This document shows positions 8,976 through 17,129 of a DNA stretch of 64,000 nt, in pieces. The position numbers and the translations under genes are program-made. Numbering within the stretch: the first letter of the stretch is position 1; every line of letters starts with the position of its first letter. The stretch covers positions 317,380-381,379 of the forward strand of contig NZ_SMGK01000003.1 in assembly GCF_004339725.1 (NCBI RefSeq), given 5' to 3'. The notes beneath the pieces are model-generated. The model worked only from the letters and a program-made list of their open reading frames with translations. It searched no databases and had not been told where the DNA came from. Source of the stretch: Acidipila rosea. GTDB lineage: Bacteria; Acidobacteriota; Terriglobia; Terriglobales; Acidobacteriaceae.

Positions 8976-10079
8976 ATGCAAAAGCCATCCTCTGCCCACG
9001 TCTCGAATGACTCGATGACGATTCTTTCCCACCTGTTGCTATCGCCCCAAGAGACTGAGGCGCAGCTTGCGTCGAAGACCGCGATGGTCCGGAATATCAG
9101 CGAAGCAGATTTCGATAGCCTGGTGTCGCTGGCGCATTCCAACCACGTCATAGTCCGCGGGCTGGAGATTTTTCGCGGGATCATGCTCAACGTGCAGGAC
9201 GCAGCGCGTGCCGAATGGGCAGCAGCTGCAGTTGCTGCGGAGCGTGCGCGCATTGTCAAGGCAATCGAATGGCTGCACGTTATCTGCAATGCCTTCGATG
9301 AGGAAGGGCTTGATGTGACGGTGATGAAATCACTGGATCACTGGCCGGATCTGGGCAGCGATCTCGATCTGTATACGAATTCATCCCCGCAATCCGTTTG
9401 CGCCATGATGCAAAGACGCTTTGGTGCTGAAATTGCTTCTCGGAGTTGGGGAGACCGGCTGGCATGCAAGTGGAATTTCAATCTTCCAGGCTTGCTCGAA
9501 CCGGTGGAGGTACATATGGGGCGACTGGGACAGACCGGAGAACAATTGGTTCTTGCTTCGCGTCTGCCCGGACGTGCACGAAAGGTTGAGATGGAGGGCC
9601 ATACGTTTCGTGTGCCATCGGCATCAGATCGTTTAATGATCTCGACGCTACAACGTATGTATCGCCACTTTTATTTCCGTCTGTGCGACATCGTTGATTC
9701 GGCGACCCTGGCTGTTTCTGGCGCGCTTGATTATGAAGAGCTGCGCACTTCAGCCAAGGCGGCAGGCATCTGGGAAGGCGTTGCAACATATCTTCTCATC
9801 GTGTCGGATTATGTGCGGCAATACAGTGGTTCGGACCTCGGATTGCCAAAGTTTGTAACTGATACCGCGCGCTTCGGCGGAGACCTCGTGTACTTCGGTA
9901 AGGATTTTCTGCGGGTTCCCATCATGCCGCAGTCTGCTGCGTTATATCGTTCTCAACTCGCGGGCTTGATTCGCCGCGGGGAGTTGCAAAGCAGTGCGAG
10001 GCTTGGATTATTGCCGTGGCTCGCTACTGCTGCTGCTGTAGGTTACAAAATTACGGGCACCGATAAGGGGATTTGGTAG
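8976..10079 (+). CDS. NTP_transf_5-type nucleotidyltransferase family protein, 367 aa
   Basis: Resembles the uncharacterised nucleotidyltransferase family PF14907. The MKSLDHWPDLGSDLDLY segment (about residues 114-130) carries the GSDLDLY catalytic signature in which the two Asp bind metal, after an alpha-helical N-terminal region. A further conserved-looking segment is VEVHMGRLGQTGEQ. A helical C-terminal half follows. Members in other bacteria often lie in exopolysaccharide or peptide-maturation loci, but no such partner is adjacent here. The ATG at 8976 has an AAGGGA site 8 nt upstream. It is likely co-transcribed with the preceding TPR gene. Reaction and substrate unknown. Confidence 0.75.
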   Translation: MQKPSSAHVSNDSMTILSHLLLSPQETEAQLASKTAMVRNISEADFDSLVSLAHSNHVIVRGLEIFRGIMLNVQDAARAEWAAAAVAAERARIVKAIEWLHVICNAFDEEGLDVTVMKSLDHWPDLGSDLDLYTNSSPQSVCAMMQRRFGAEIASRSWGDRLACKWNFNLPGLLEPVEVHMGRLGQTGEQLVLASRLPGRARKVEMEGHTFRVPSASDRLMISTLQRMYRHFYFRLCDIVDSATLAVSGALDYEELRTSAKAAGIWEGVATYLLIVSDYVRQYSGSDLGLPKFVTDTARFGGDLVYFGKDFLRVPIMPQSAALYRSQLAGLIRRGELQSSARLGLLPWLATAAAVGYKITGTDKGIW

Positions 10080-10160
10080 GCCTCAATCGTTACGGAATGC
10101 TGAATAAATGCGACACATTTGTGCTGTCTTCCTCCATTTCTGCTTTGTTGTTCATTCCTT

Positions 10161-10223
10161 AAGGAGGGCCGGGTGCTGCTCTTTTGCCTCCCGGCAAACG
10201 AATTATGGGTTATCCGGTATTGA
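10161..10223 (+). other. Candidate 16-codon upstream ORF (GTG 10173 - TGA 10223) with a perfect Shine-Dalgarno
   Basis: AAGGAGG at 10161-10167 sits 5 nt before GTG 10173. The frame reads MLLFCLPANELWVIRY and stops inside the N-terminus of the TonB gene, past that gene's ATG at 10205. No other start codon is correctly spaced from this ribosome binding site. It may be a leader peptide coupling translation to tonB, or chance. Confidence 0.35.
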
Positions 10224-11236
10224 GGCTCACTGAAGCCGAGTCGAAAGACGAACAGATTGCTGGCGGCTTTGAAGGCAGACTTGTTTTGCACTCAAAGCCA
10301 GCAGTATGGCGCGAGGTAGTACCACAAGAGTCGATCTGGACATCACTCTGGGGCAACCTGAGGGCCGCCTTCTTTCCTTCCAAGCTTCCGCCTCTCCAGC
10401 TAACGTCCCAGCCTGTAGCCGTGACAGATCCACTGGCGGTCAAACGCGATCCGACATCCAGCGCGATCTCTTTTGCCATGCACGGGCTCATCATCTCTCT
10501 GGTGATATGGCTGACATTGCAGGCTCGGACTCATATTGTGGCGCCGAAGAATGCAATCGTGACACCTGTAACTATCCAGCCCTATATCCCGGTAACGGTA
10601 AAGGCGCCAAAGGCGATGGGCGGCGGTGGTGGCGGAGGCGCTCACGAAATCGTAGAAGCCAGCAAGGGACATCTGCCCCCGGTGATGAAGCTGCAGACCA
10701 CTGCGCCGCAAATTCTCAAGATCGATCATCCGAAGCTGGCAGCGCAGCCCTCAATCGATATGCCGCAGCAGATCACAATGCCGGATAAAAACATGCCGGA
10801 CATCGGTGCGCCGCAGTCGCAGCAGGTCGCCATGGCCTCCCAAGGTGGAGGCAGTGGTTCAGGATTTGGCCAGGGACTGGGAGGCGGCATTGGCATGGGA
10901 CGCGGTGCCGGTGTTGGTCCGGGAAGCGGTGGCGGCTATGGCGGAGGGGTTATGAGCGTCGGTGGTGGAGTTTCTGCCCCGCAGCTTCTTCACTCTGTGC
11001 AGCCGGAGTTCACCGATGAGGCGCGCCAAGCGAAGTACCAGGGCGTCGTCTCCATCCAGCTGATTGTCGATGCCACGGGCCATCCTGCCAATATTCAAAT
11101 CGTTCACCACCTGGGAATGGGTCTGGATCATAAGGCCATCGAGGCGGTGCAGCAATACCGGTTCCGGCCAGCCATGTATCAGGGGCATCCGGTTCCTGTG
11201 CGGCTGATGGTCGACGTCGATTTTCGTCTTTACTGA
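10205..11236 (+). CDS. TonB-family energy transducer, 343 aa
   Basis: Couples the inner-membrane proton gradient to outer-membrane receptors. A ~85-residue cytoplasmic N-terminus precedes one membrane segment (ISFAMHGLIISLVIWLTLQA). A periplasmic linker rich in Pro, Gln and especially Gly follows. The C-terminal TonB domain runs from QLLHSVQPEFTDEARQAKYQ through VVSIQLIVDATGHPANIQIV to the typical AVQQYRFRPA and VDVDFRLY end. Starts considered: ATG 10205, without its own ribosome binding site, and TTG 10184, which lies 16 nt from AAGGAGG; an overlapping uORF uses that AAGGAGG. The unusually long cytoplasmic N-terminus is typical of acidobacterial TonB proteins. The likely client is the large receptor at 13464, but that is inference. 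Confidence 0.85.
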   Translation: MGYPVLRLTEAESKDEQIAGGFEGRLVLHSKPAVWREVVPQESIWTSLWGNLRAAFFPSKLPPLQLTSQPVAVTDPLAVKRDPTSSAISFAMHGLIISLVIWLTLQARTHIVAPKNAIVTPVTIQPYIPVTVKAPKAMGGGGGGGAHEIVEASKGHLPPVMKLQTTAPQILKIDHPKLAAQPSIDMPQQITMPDKNMPDIGAPQSQQVAMASQGGGSGSGFGQGLGGGIGMGRGAGVGPGSGGGYGGGVMSVGGGVSAPQLLHSVQPEFTDEARQAKYQGVVSIQLIVDATGHPANIQIVHHLGMGLDHKAIEAVQQYRFRPAMYQGHPVPVRLMVDVDFRLY

Positions 11237-11260
11237 TCGCTGCATCATTTCTTTACGCAA

Positions 11261-11297
11261 AGAAGCGGAGCCAACCACGGCTCCGCTTCTCTTTTTT
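11261..11297 (+). terminator. Rho-independent terminator after tonB
   Basis: 12 bp stem AGAAGCGGAGCC / GGCTCCGCTTCT with a short loop, then CTTTTTT. Confidence 0.9.
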
Positions 11298-11402
11298 GAT
11301 GTGTACGGAGAGGAATGAAGTGTTAGTCCCTCCGCCAAAGGCAGGCGCCTGGGGTGAAGCCTCTGCAGCAGGCATCGACAGCTTGCCTGCCGCAGGGAGT
11401 GG

Positions 11403-12560
11403 TTACTTTGCCTGTTGCGCCGTCTGCACTTCGTGCATTTCCTTGATCTCGCGAGAGTAGTAGCCTTTGCGCGTTCTGACGATCAGCTTGCTGTGTTTCG
11501 GGCCCACGGCCTCGACTCGTACTGTGCGGTAACCCCCGAGGCTGGGTGGTTTCGTCGAATGATAGCCGAGAGTGTACTGATTGCGGATGACCCGCGCGAC
11601 CTCATTGGCAATGTCATCGACCTCCTGCAACGACTTGGGAAAGTAAGCAACCCCGCCCGTCTCGTTGGAGAGCTCCTGCAATGCATCCCTGGCGCGTTGC
11701 ATGTCCTGCTTGTTGTCTGAGTCGTAGAGTAGTCCGATCGAATAGACGACGGGACCGCTCAGCTGCTCCACGCGGCGAACAGCCTGCTCCAGGGAAAGTC
11801 TCGATGCATCGTCAGCGCCATCGGTGATGATGAGCAGTACCTGCTTGGGCCATTTTGCATGTTTCGACAGTTCGTCGGCCGAGGCAGCTACCGCGTCGTA
11901 GATGGCCGTGGTGCCCCTTGCATCGTAGTGAGAGAGTCCCTTCTCGAGGTCGCTGATGTTGGAGGTAAAGCCCTGGTCAAGATAAGCCTTCTCGGAGAAG
12001 TTCACGATGAAAGCAGCGTCCTGCGGATTTGAGTGTCGTACCAGGTCGAGAGCGGCTTCGTCGACTGCCGTCCGCTTGTCACGCATCGAGCCGGAGTTGT
12101 CCACCAGGATTCCTAATGACACCGGAACATCCCGGTGCTGGAACGAGGTAACGTTCTGCAGAACATTATCTTCCCAGACGTGGAAATCCTTCCGATTGAG
12201 ATCGCTCACGAGGCGTCCGCTCTCGTCGACAACCGTACAGTTCAGCAAGACTTCGTCTACGTTCTCGTGCAGCGTATAGACGTTGGCTGCCCCCTCCTTG
12301 GCTAAAGCCTTGCCCGGAGTGGCAGGCTCGTTATCCGCGGCATCTGGAGAGGGTACAGGGTCATGGTCGATATCGAGGCTGGGCTGGATCTCATGCCTTG
12401 TGTAATCGACACTCGGGGTCGAGGTTGCTGCCGGCTTTGGCGGAGTGGCCGGCTGCTGGGCCTGAGCCCGAGAGGACTGTGCGCATAAGCAAAGCGACAG
12501 GAAGACTGCCGGAGCCACACTCCGGAGGACGCACGATCTTAGAAAAGCTATTGCGGGCAT
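11403..12560 (-). CDS. Secreted VWA-domain protein (acidobacterial VWFA-related family), 385 aa
   Basis: Signal peptide at residues 1-33 (SVAPAVFLSLCLCAQSSRAQ), then a Pro/Ala-rich linker. A beta-rich segment follows (VLLNCTVVDESGRLVSDLNR, FHVWEDNVLQNVTSF), then the VWA domain. The metal-ion-dependent adhesion site is complete: DNSGSM in LGILVDNSGSM, Thr in ARGTTAIYDAV, and Asp in IITDGADDAS. The C-terminal RNQYTLGYHSTKPPSLGGYR module is characteristic of the acidobacterial VWFA-related domain family. Role unknown, probably protein-protein binding at the cell surface. It is convergent with tonB. No properly spaced ribosome binding site; an AAGGAG lies about 24 nt upstream. Confidence 0.85.
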   Translation of the reverse strand: MPAIAFLRSCVLRSVAPAVFLSLCLCAQSSRAQAQQPATPPKPAATSTPSVDYTRHEIQPSLDIDHDPVPSPDAADNEPATPGKALAKEGAANVYTLHENVDEVLLNCTVVDESGRLVSDLNRKDFHVWEDNVLQNVTSFQHRDVPVSLGILVDNSGSMRDKRTAVDEAALDLVRHSNPQDAAFIVNFSEKAYLDQGFTSNISDLEKGLSHYDARGTTAIYDAVAASADELSKHAKWPKQVLLIITDGADDASRLSLEQAVRRVEQLSGPVVYSIGLLYDSDNKQDMQRARDALQELSNETGGVAYFPKSLQEVDDIANEVARVIRNQYTLGYHSTKPPSLGGYRTVRVEAVGPKHSKLIVRTRKGYYSREIKEMHEVQTAQQAK

Positions 12561-13257
12561 AGGACGTCGGCTGGAAATCCAGAAACTCCTTCTAGTTCAT
12601 GACAGTTCTGATGCAAATATCGCCGTAGCGCAAGAGGGAAACGCTGAGGTCTGAATTGGTGGACATCGAACCTCAAGCCAAGGAAACCTGCCATATTGAA
12701 CCCGGCCTGCCTTGCTCCCACGCCTCGTACATGGTGGCTGGAGCGCAGACCAAGTTGAAGTGCATCTTCGCATTCGTCTGATTGCGTCAGATCACACAAA
12801 ACTATTCTACCCTTCCGGCCATTTCAGCGGTTTAACGCCAGTCTTCAGCCTAAGCCGCCTGCCAACGAAGGGACAGGTGACTGCGGTGAAAAGGTCCGAG
12901 CTCCAAAGGGGTGGCTCGATAAGGTAATTCTTCCTGTTGCCGGATTCAGCATATCTATTAGCCAGGCCATCTACCCTCGCAGGCGTTGCAGGCGCAGGAA
13001 AGCACGCCCGGCTCCAATCTGACTGGACTGGCAAAGGATGCTGAAGCACACATGGATACAGGGTTTACGGCTGGGGGTGTAGGGCAGACTATTTATTGAC
13101 AACAATCAATGATGGAAGAGTGTCTCCTGTCTGAGTATTTACCAGTCCACTACTCTTCAATGCAGGCAATCTGATTGCGCGGCGGTCCAGGGGATGACTG
13201 TAAGGTGAGGCTGCTGCCCCTGGTTAGGTGCAGAAAAAAACAATCCGTAATTTTCCC
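12561..13257. other. Long intergenic region without recognisable gene
   Basis: About 700 bp with only short unremarkable frames. It contains a small dyad ATTGA-N6-TCAAT at 13095-13110. The rest shows no structure I can support. Together with the promoter region that follows it forms the only non-coding stretch over 300 bp in the window. Confidence 0.6.
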
Positions 13258-13286
13258 TTGACATTCATGAAATGCGCCGCTAAAGT
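13258..13286 (+). promoter_or_regulatory. Sigma-70-type promoter of the Oar-like receptor
   Basis: Consensus -35 TTGACA (13258-13263), 17 bp spacer, -10 TAAAGT (13281-13286). The predicted start of transcription is near 13293, directly at the LacI-type operator, leaving a ~170 nt leader before ATG 13464. Confidence 0.7.
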
Positions 13287-13293
13287 TGCGCAC

Positions 13294-13329
13294 TGGAAAC
13301 GTTACCACCTTTATGGTGGAACGTTTCCA
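13294..13329. promoter_or_regulatory. Double LacI-family-type operator / inverted repeat overlapping the transcription start
   Basis: Two palindromic sites with a central CG: TGGAAACGTTACCA at 13294-13307 and TGGAACGTTTCCA at 13317-13329. As a whole the 36 bp form an inverted repeat with a one-base bulge, so the RNA could also fold into a hairpin. The AACGTT core is the form bound by LacI/GalR/CcpA-type repressors. Position at +1 suggests repression. Confidence 0.6.
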
Positions 13330-13463
13330 CTTTCAATGTGACGCAAGTGTGATCCCGTTGGACCTTATGGCAAAAGGCAAGAGGGGTTTTCTGACAGATG
13401 GGCAAACTCTTGACCGGAACGCTGGCAGCTTGAATTGAATGCTTTTTGGAGGAGATGCAAAAT

Positions 13464-16400
13464 ATGCGATACGCATGCAGTATCGGAGACAGCCTGTGCG
13501 GGCTGGGAAACGCCATACGCCGGGTAGCGACGTCGTTCGCGCTCGTGACAGTTCCTATCCTATTCATAGCCCTGTTATCCACAGGCTTAGCCCATGCACA
13601 GACCTCCACCGGCATCACGGGAACCGTGACTGACTCTTCCGGCGCGGTCATAAGCAACGCAAAAGTTACCATTAAGAACGTAGCCACGGGCACACAAACC
13701 CAACTCAAGACCTCCAGCTCTGGCGTGTACACCACGACAGGCCTGCTGCCGGGCAAATACACCGTGACGGTGGAAGCGACCGGTTTCAAGAAGTCTGTGC
13801 AGACGGGCATCAACGTCGACGTTACTGTTATGGATACGGTCAACGTGATGCTGTCCACTGGCTCGACCAGCGAAACAGTGGAAGTGACGGCGAGCGCAAT
13901 CTCGCTGAACACTACGCAGCCCCAGATGGGCACGACGATTGAACCAGAAGTGGTCAAGGCTCTGCCGGTGGTGGTGTCTGGCCGCGGCCGTCAGATTGAT
14001 GCTCTGCAGTTCCTGGCGCCGGGCGTCAACGGAAGTTCGTTTTCGCACGAAGTGAATGGCGGCGTCGACTTCGAACAGGAAGTCCTCTACAACGGCATTC
14101 CCTATCCGCAATCGGAGACGGAAGGCTACACGACGAATGTGAACCCGCCGTACGAGCTGATCAACGAATTTCACGTTGAGCAGAGCACCTTTGCAGCGCA
14201 GTATGGCCTCGGCCAGGGCGCGATTACTTATCAGACCGCAGGCGGCACCAACCAGTTCCATGGAGATGTTTTCGAGATCAACCGCAACAGCTTCTTTGAC
14301 TCGAAAGGCTTCTTCAACGACAAGGTTCCTACCGACCACGAAAACAACTACGGCTTCACCGTAGGCGGTCCGGTCTGGCTGCCCAAGCTCTATAACGGTC
14401 GCGATAGAACGTTCTTCCACTTCACTTATGAGTGGTTCAAGCAAAACAGCGAAGATACGGATTTTTCAACCGTACCGACTGCCCTTGAAAAAGGCGGCGA
14501 CTTCAGCGACTTCAAAGACAGTGCAGGGAATCTGATCCCGATCTACGATCCGCAGACGGGCAAGCCGTTCCCTGGAAACGTCATCCCCGCGAACCGCATC
14601 AGTGCGCTGGCGCAGACACTGACTCCGTATCTGCCTGATCCGGATAAGCCGGGTCTGGACAGCAACAAGAGCTATGTGCCCTTCGTTAATCCCCATATTC
14701 AACACAACTGGGGCTACGTGATCGACCACAACCTGACGGCTACGCAGAGTCTCCACTTTACCCAGTGGCGCGACAGCTTCAGCAACTACAGCTTCGATAA
14801 TTCTCCGTTTGTAATCGCACCCAATCCGCTGAACAGCATGAAGTTCGAGCCGGCGCTCGGCTCCGGTTTCCTGCTGAACTACACGAATACCGTCACGCCA
14901 AACCTGGTGGCTACCGCCGGCATGGGTTGGTTCGGGGAGATCAACGACCAGTACAACCAGACGAAATATAGTTTCCCGGGAGTACAGAACGGCGTCATTC
15001 CTCCGAACATCACTTTTGACGGTCTGCATGCTCCGACTTCATGGGGCACCAGCGGCTCATGGCTGCAGTCGATCAACCGCAAGCTGGGTATCGCGATTGT
15101 GAATAACTGGCTGTGGAGCCACGGGCGTAACACCTTCAACATCGGTGGTGAGGCCCGGCGCAGCTATCAGGACGACAACGAAGAGCAGACTGCAGGCGGC
15201 CACTTTGCCTTCAGCCAGCGGACCACCTCGGTTCCTGATCCGAACGATCCGAACTTCGGCAACTACGGCAGCGCTTTCGCCAGCTTCCTGCTTGGCCAGG
15301 TGGATGCAGCCAACCGCAGCTTTTCGCAGGAGTTGAAACTGCGGAACTTTGCTCTGTCGCCCTACATTCAGGACGACATCAAGATGAGTCCCAAGCTCAC
15401 CATCAACCTTGGTCTGCGGTGGGACATCATGGTTCCGTTCACGGAAAACAACAACACGATCGTGTTCTTCGATCCGACGGTCAAGAATCCGGCGGCGGAC
15501 AATCTCCCAGGAGCGGCTACGAAGTTTGGCAGCTGCGCAGGCTGCGCGGGCTATAACCGTGCGGACATCCAGTGGAGGCACTTTGGACCTCGTGTCGGCT
15601 TCGCTTATCAGATCAATGACAAGACGGTCGTCCAGGGCGGCTTCAGCATTGCCTTCCTAGACGGCGGCGCCTATGAGTACGGCACCAACAAGGTGGCCGT
15701 TAACTATGGCAATCTGCTGGTTGGTTCTTTCTCCCGCAACAGCTCGGGAACGAACACCCCGGCATTTGGAAGCTGGGACGCAAACCAGCTGATCGCACCT
15801 CCGCCAACTCCCTTTAGCCCGAGCCTGGGCGTAGGCACGCAGATCGATGCCTTCAGCAGGACGGGAATCAACACCCCCTACAGCCAGCAGTGGAATGTGA
15901 ACCTGCAGCGTGAGCTGCCGTGGCAGACCTTCCTGACCGTAGCCTGGATCGGCAATCGGGAAATCCACCTCCCGAGTCAGCTGAACAGAATCAATACGCC
16001 TCCCCTGTCGTCTCTGCAGTACGGTTCGAAGCTTGGACTGAACTTCGCTGACGGCACTGCGCAGGCGGCCGGCTTTACCGTACCATATGCAAACTTCGTG
16101 AACGACTTCGGAGCGTCTGCCACAGTCGGCCAGGCCCTGGAGCCATTTCCGCAGTACTCCAACATCTTCAACAACTTCGAAACCTCGGGTACTGCTTACT
16201 ACGAGAGCGGACAGGTTGCCGTGCAGAAGCGCTTTACGAGCGGACTGTCGTTCCTCGTTTCTTATGTGCTGTCGAAGACGATGTCCAACGGAGATAGCGG
16301 TTTCTCCAGCTTTGTGGGCAGCGCCGAAAACAAGTACAACCAGAAGCAGGAGTGGGCAGTGGATGGACACGACGAGCCGAACGTCATCAAGGCGAGCGGC

Positions 16401-16958
16401 ACGTATGAACTTCCTATCGGCCCAGGAAAGAGCTACCTCAACAACAAGGGAATCACGGGAGAGTTGCTGGGTGGCTTCCAGGTTGGCTGGATTCTCGACT
16501 ACGAGAGCGGTACGCCGTTTGGCCCCTCGGCCAATGGCAGCCCGTGGCCGAACACCTTCAACCGTCCGAACCGGATTTCTGCGGTTCACCTGAAGACGAA
16601 TTCCTATAACCGGGAGAGAGACTTCTTTACGGGCAACGCTCCTGTCGCCCAGATGTTCAACCCCGCTGCATTCGCGCCAACGCCGACCCAGTATGTGTTC
16701 GGTGACGCATCCCGCAATTACTCCTCGATGCGCAATGCTGCATTCCGCAATGAGGACCTCAACGTAGCGAAACACTTCGCCATCGGCTCCCGCGTGAACG
16801 CAACGCTGCAGATGGACTACTTCAACGCGCTTAATCGGACCCAGTTCCAAGGGCCGGATACAAACATCAACCACGGATCTCAATTTGGCACCGCCTATAC
16901 GCGCGGTTCGAATATGGCTAATCGCCAAGGACAGATCCAAATGCGCCTCGAATTCTAA
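13464..16958 (+). CDS. Oar-like TonB-dependent receptor with carboxypeptidase-regulatory domain, 1164 aa
   Basis: Giant outer-membrane receptor of the acidobacterial Oar type. The start at ATG 13464 is chosen because GGAGGAG (13448-13454) lies 9 nt upstream; an upstream TTG and ATG are too close to it. The signal peptide ends LLSTGLAHAQ. It is followed by a CarboxypepD_reg-like beta domain (ITGTVTDSSGAVISNAKVTI to VTVEATGFKKSVQTG). Next comes a plug domain with VVSGRGRQIDALQFLAPGVN and VEQSTFAAQYGLGQGAITYQ. A long beta-barrel follows, ending in a terminal Phe (IQMRLEF). The family imports substrates, often glycan fragments or siderophores, using TonB energy. The LacI-type operator upstream favours a carbohydrate ligand, but this is inference. 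A strong terminator follows. Confidence 0.9.
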   Translation: MRYACSIGDSLCGLGNAIRRVATSFALVTVPILFIALLSTGLAHAQTSTGITGTVTDSSGAVISNAKVTIKNVATGTQTQLKTSSSGVYTTTGLLPGKYTVTVEATGFKKSVQTGINVDVTVMDTVNVMLSTGSTSETVEVTASAISLNTTQPQMGTTIEPEVVKALPVVVSGRGRQIDALQFLAPGVNGSSFSHEVNGGVDFEQEVLYNGIPYPQSETEGYTTNVNPPYELINEFHVEQSTFAAQYGLGQGAITYQTAGGTNQFHGDVFEINRNSFFDSKGFFNDKVPTDHENNYGFTVGGPVWLPKLYNGRDRTFFHFTYEWFKQNSEDTDFSTVPTALEKGGDFSDFKDSAGNLIPIYDPQTGKPFPGNVIPANRISALAQTLTPYLPDPDKPGLDSNKSYVPFVNPHIQHNWGYVIDHNLTATQSLHFTQWRDSFSNYSFDNSPFVIAPNPLNSMKFEPALGSGFLLNYTNTVTPNLVATAGMGWFGEINDQYNQTKYSFPGVQNGVIPPNITFDGLHAPTSWGTSGSWLQSINRKLGIAIVNNWLWSHGRNTFNIGGEARRSYQDDNEEQTAGGHFAFSQRTTSVPDPNDPNFGNYGSAFASFLLGQVDAANRSFSQELKLRNFALSPYIQDDIKMSPKLTINLGLRWDIMVPFTENNNTIVFFDPTVKNPAADNLPGAATKFGSCAGCAGYNRADIQWRHFGPRVGFAYQINDKTVVQGGFSIAFLDGGAYEYGTNKVAVNYGNLLVGSFSRNSSGTNTPAFGSWDANQLIAPPPTPFSPSLGVGTQIDAFSRTGINTPYSQQWNVNLQRELPWQTFLTVAWIGNREIHLPSQLNRINTPPLSSLQYGSKLGLNFADGTAQAAGFTVPYANFVNDFGASATVGQALEPFPQYSNIFNNFETSGTAYYESGQVAVQKRFTSGLSFLVSYVLSKTMSNGDSGFSSFVGSAENKYNQKQEWAVDGHDEPNVIKASGTYELPIGPGKSYLNNKGITGELLGGFQVGWILDYESGTPFGPSANGSPWPNTFNRPNRISAVHLKTNSYNRERDFFTGNAPVAQMFNPAAFAPTPTQYVFGDASRNYSSMRNAAFRNEDLNVAKHFAIGSRVNATLQMDYFNALNRTQFQGPDTNINHGSQFGTAYTRGSNMANRQGQIQMRLEF

Positions 16959-16971
16959 GCGCATATAACTC

Positions 16972-17012
16972 AACAGGCTGGCTGCCATGTTCGGCAGCCA
17001 GCCTGTTTTTTT
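16972..17012 (+). terminator. Rho-independent terminator after the Oar-like receptor
   Basis: Perfect 15 bp stem AACAGGCTGGCTGCC / GGCAGCCAGCCTGTT, loop ATGTTC, followed by a T run. Confidence 0.92.
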
Positions 17013-17129
17013 CATCCGAATCGGATTGCAATGGGTGAGCAGGGTGCGCGAAATCCGATGAAGGCAGGAATATCCAAGTGCATCGCGCAGCGGTACTATA
17101 ATGTCGCACAAGGATACCGTTCCAACGAT

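Noticed and set aside
12561..13257. Possible small RNA or missed gene in the long intergenic region
   Set aside because: Short frames only, with no promoter-terminator pair I can support; kept as unexplained sequence.
16900..16925. GGTTCGAA string resembling a tRNA T-loop
   Set aside because: Inside the receptor coding sequence and no cloverleaf can be drawn around it.
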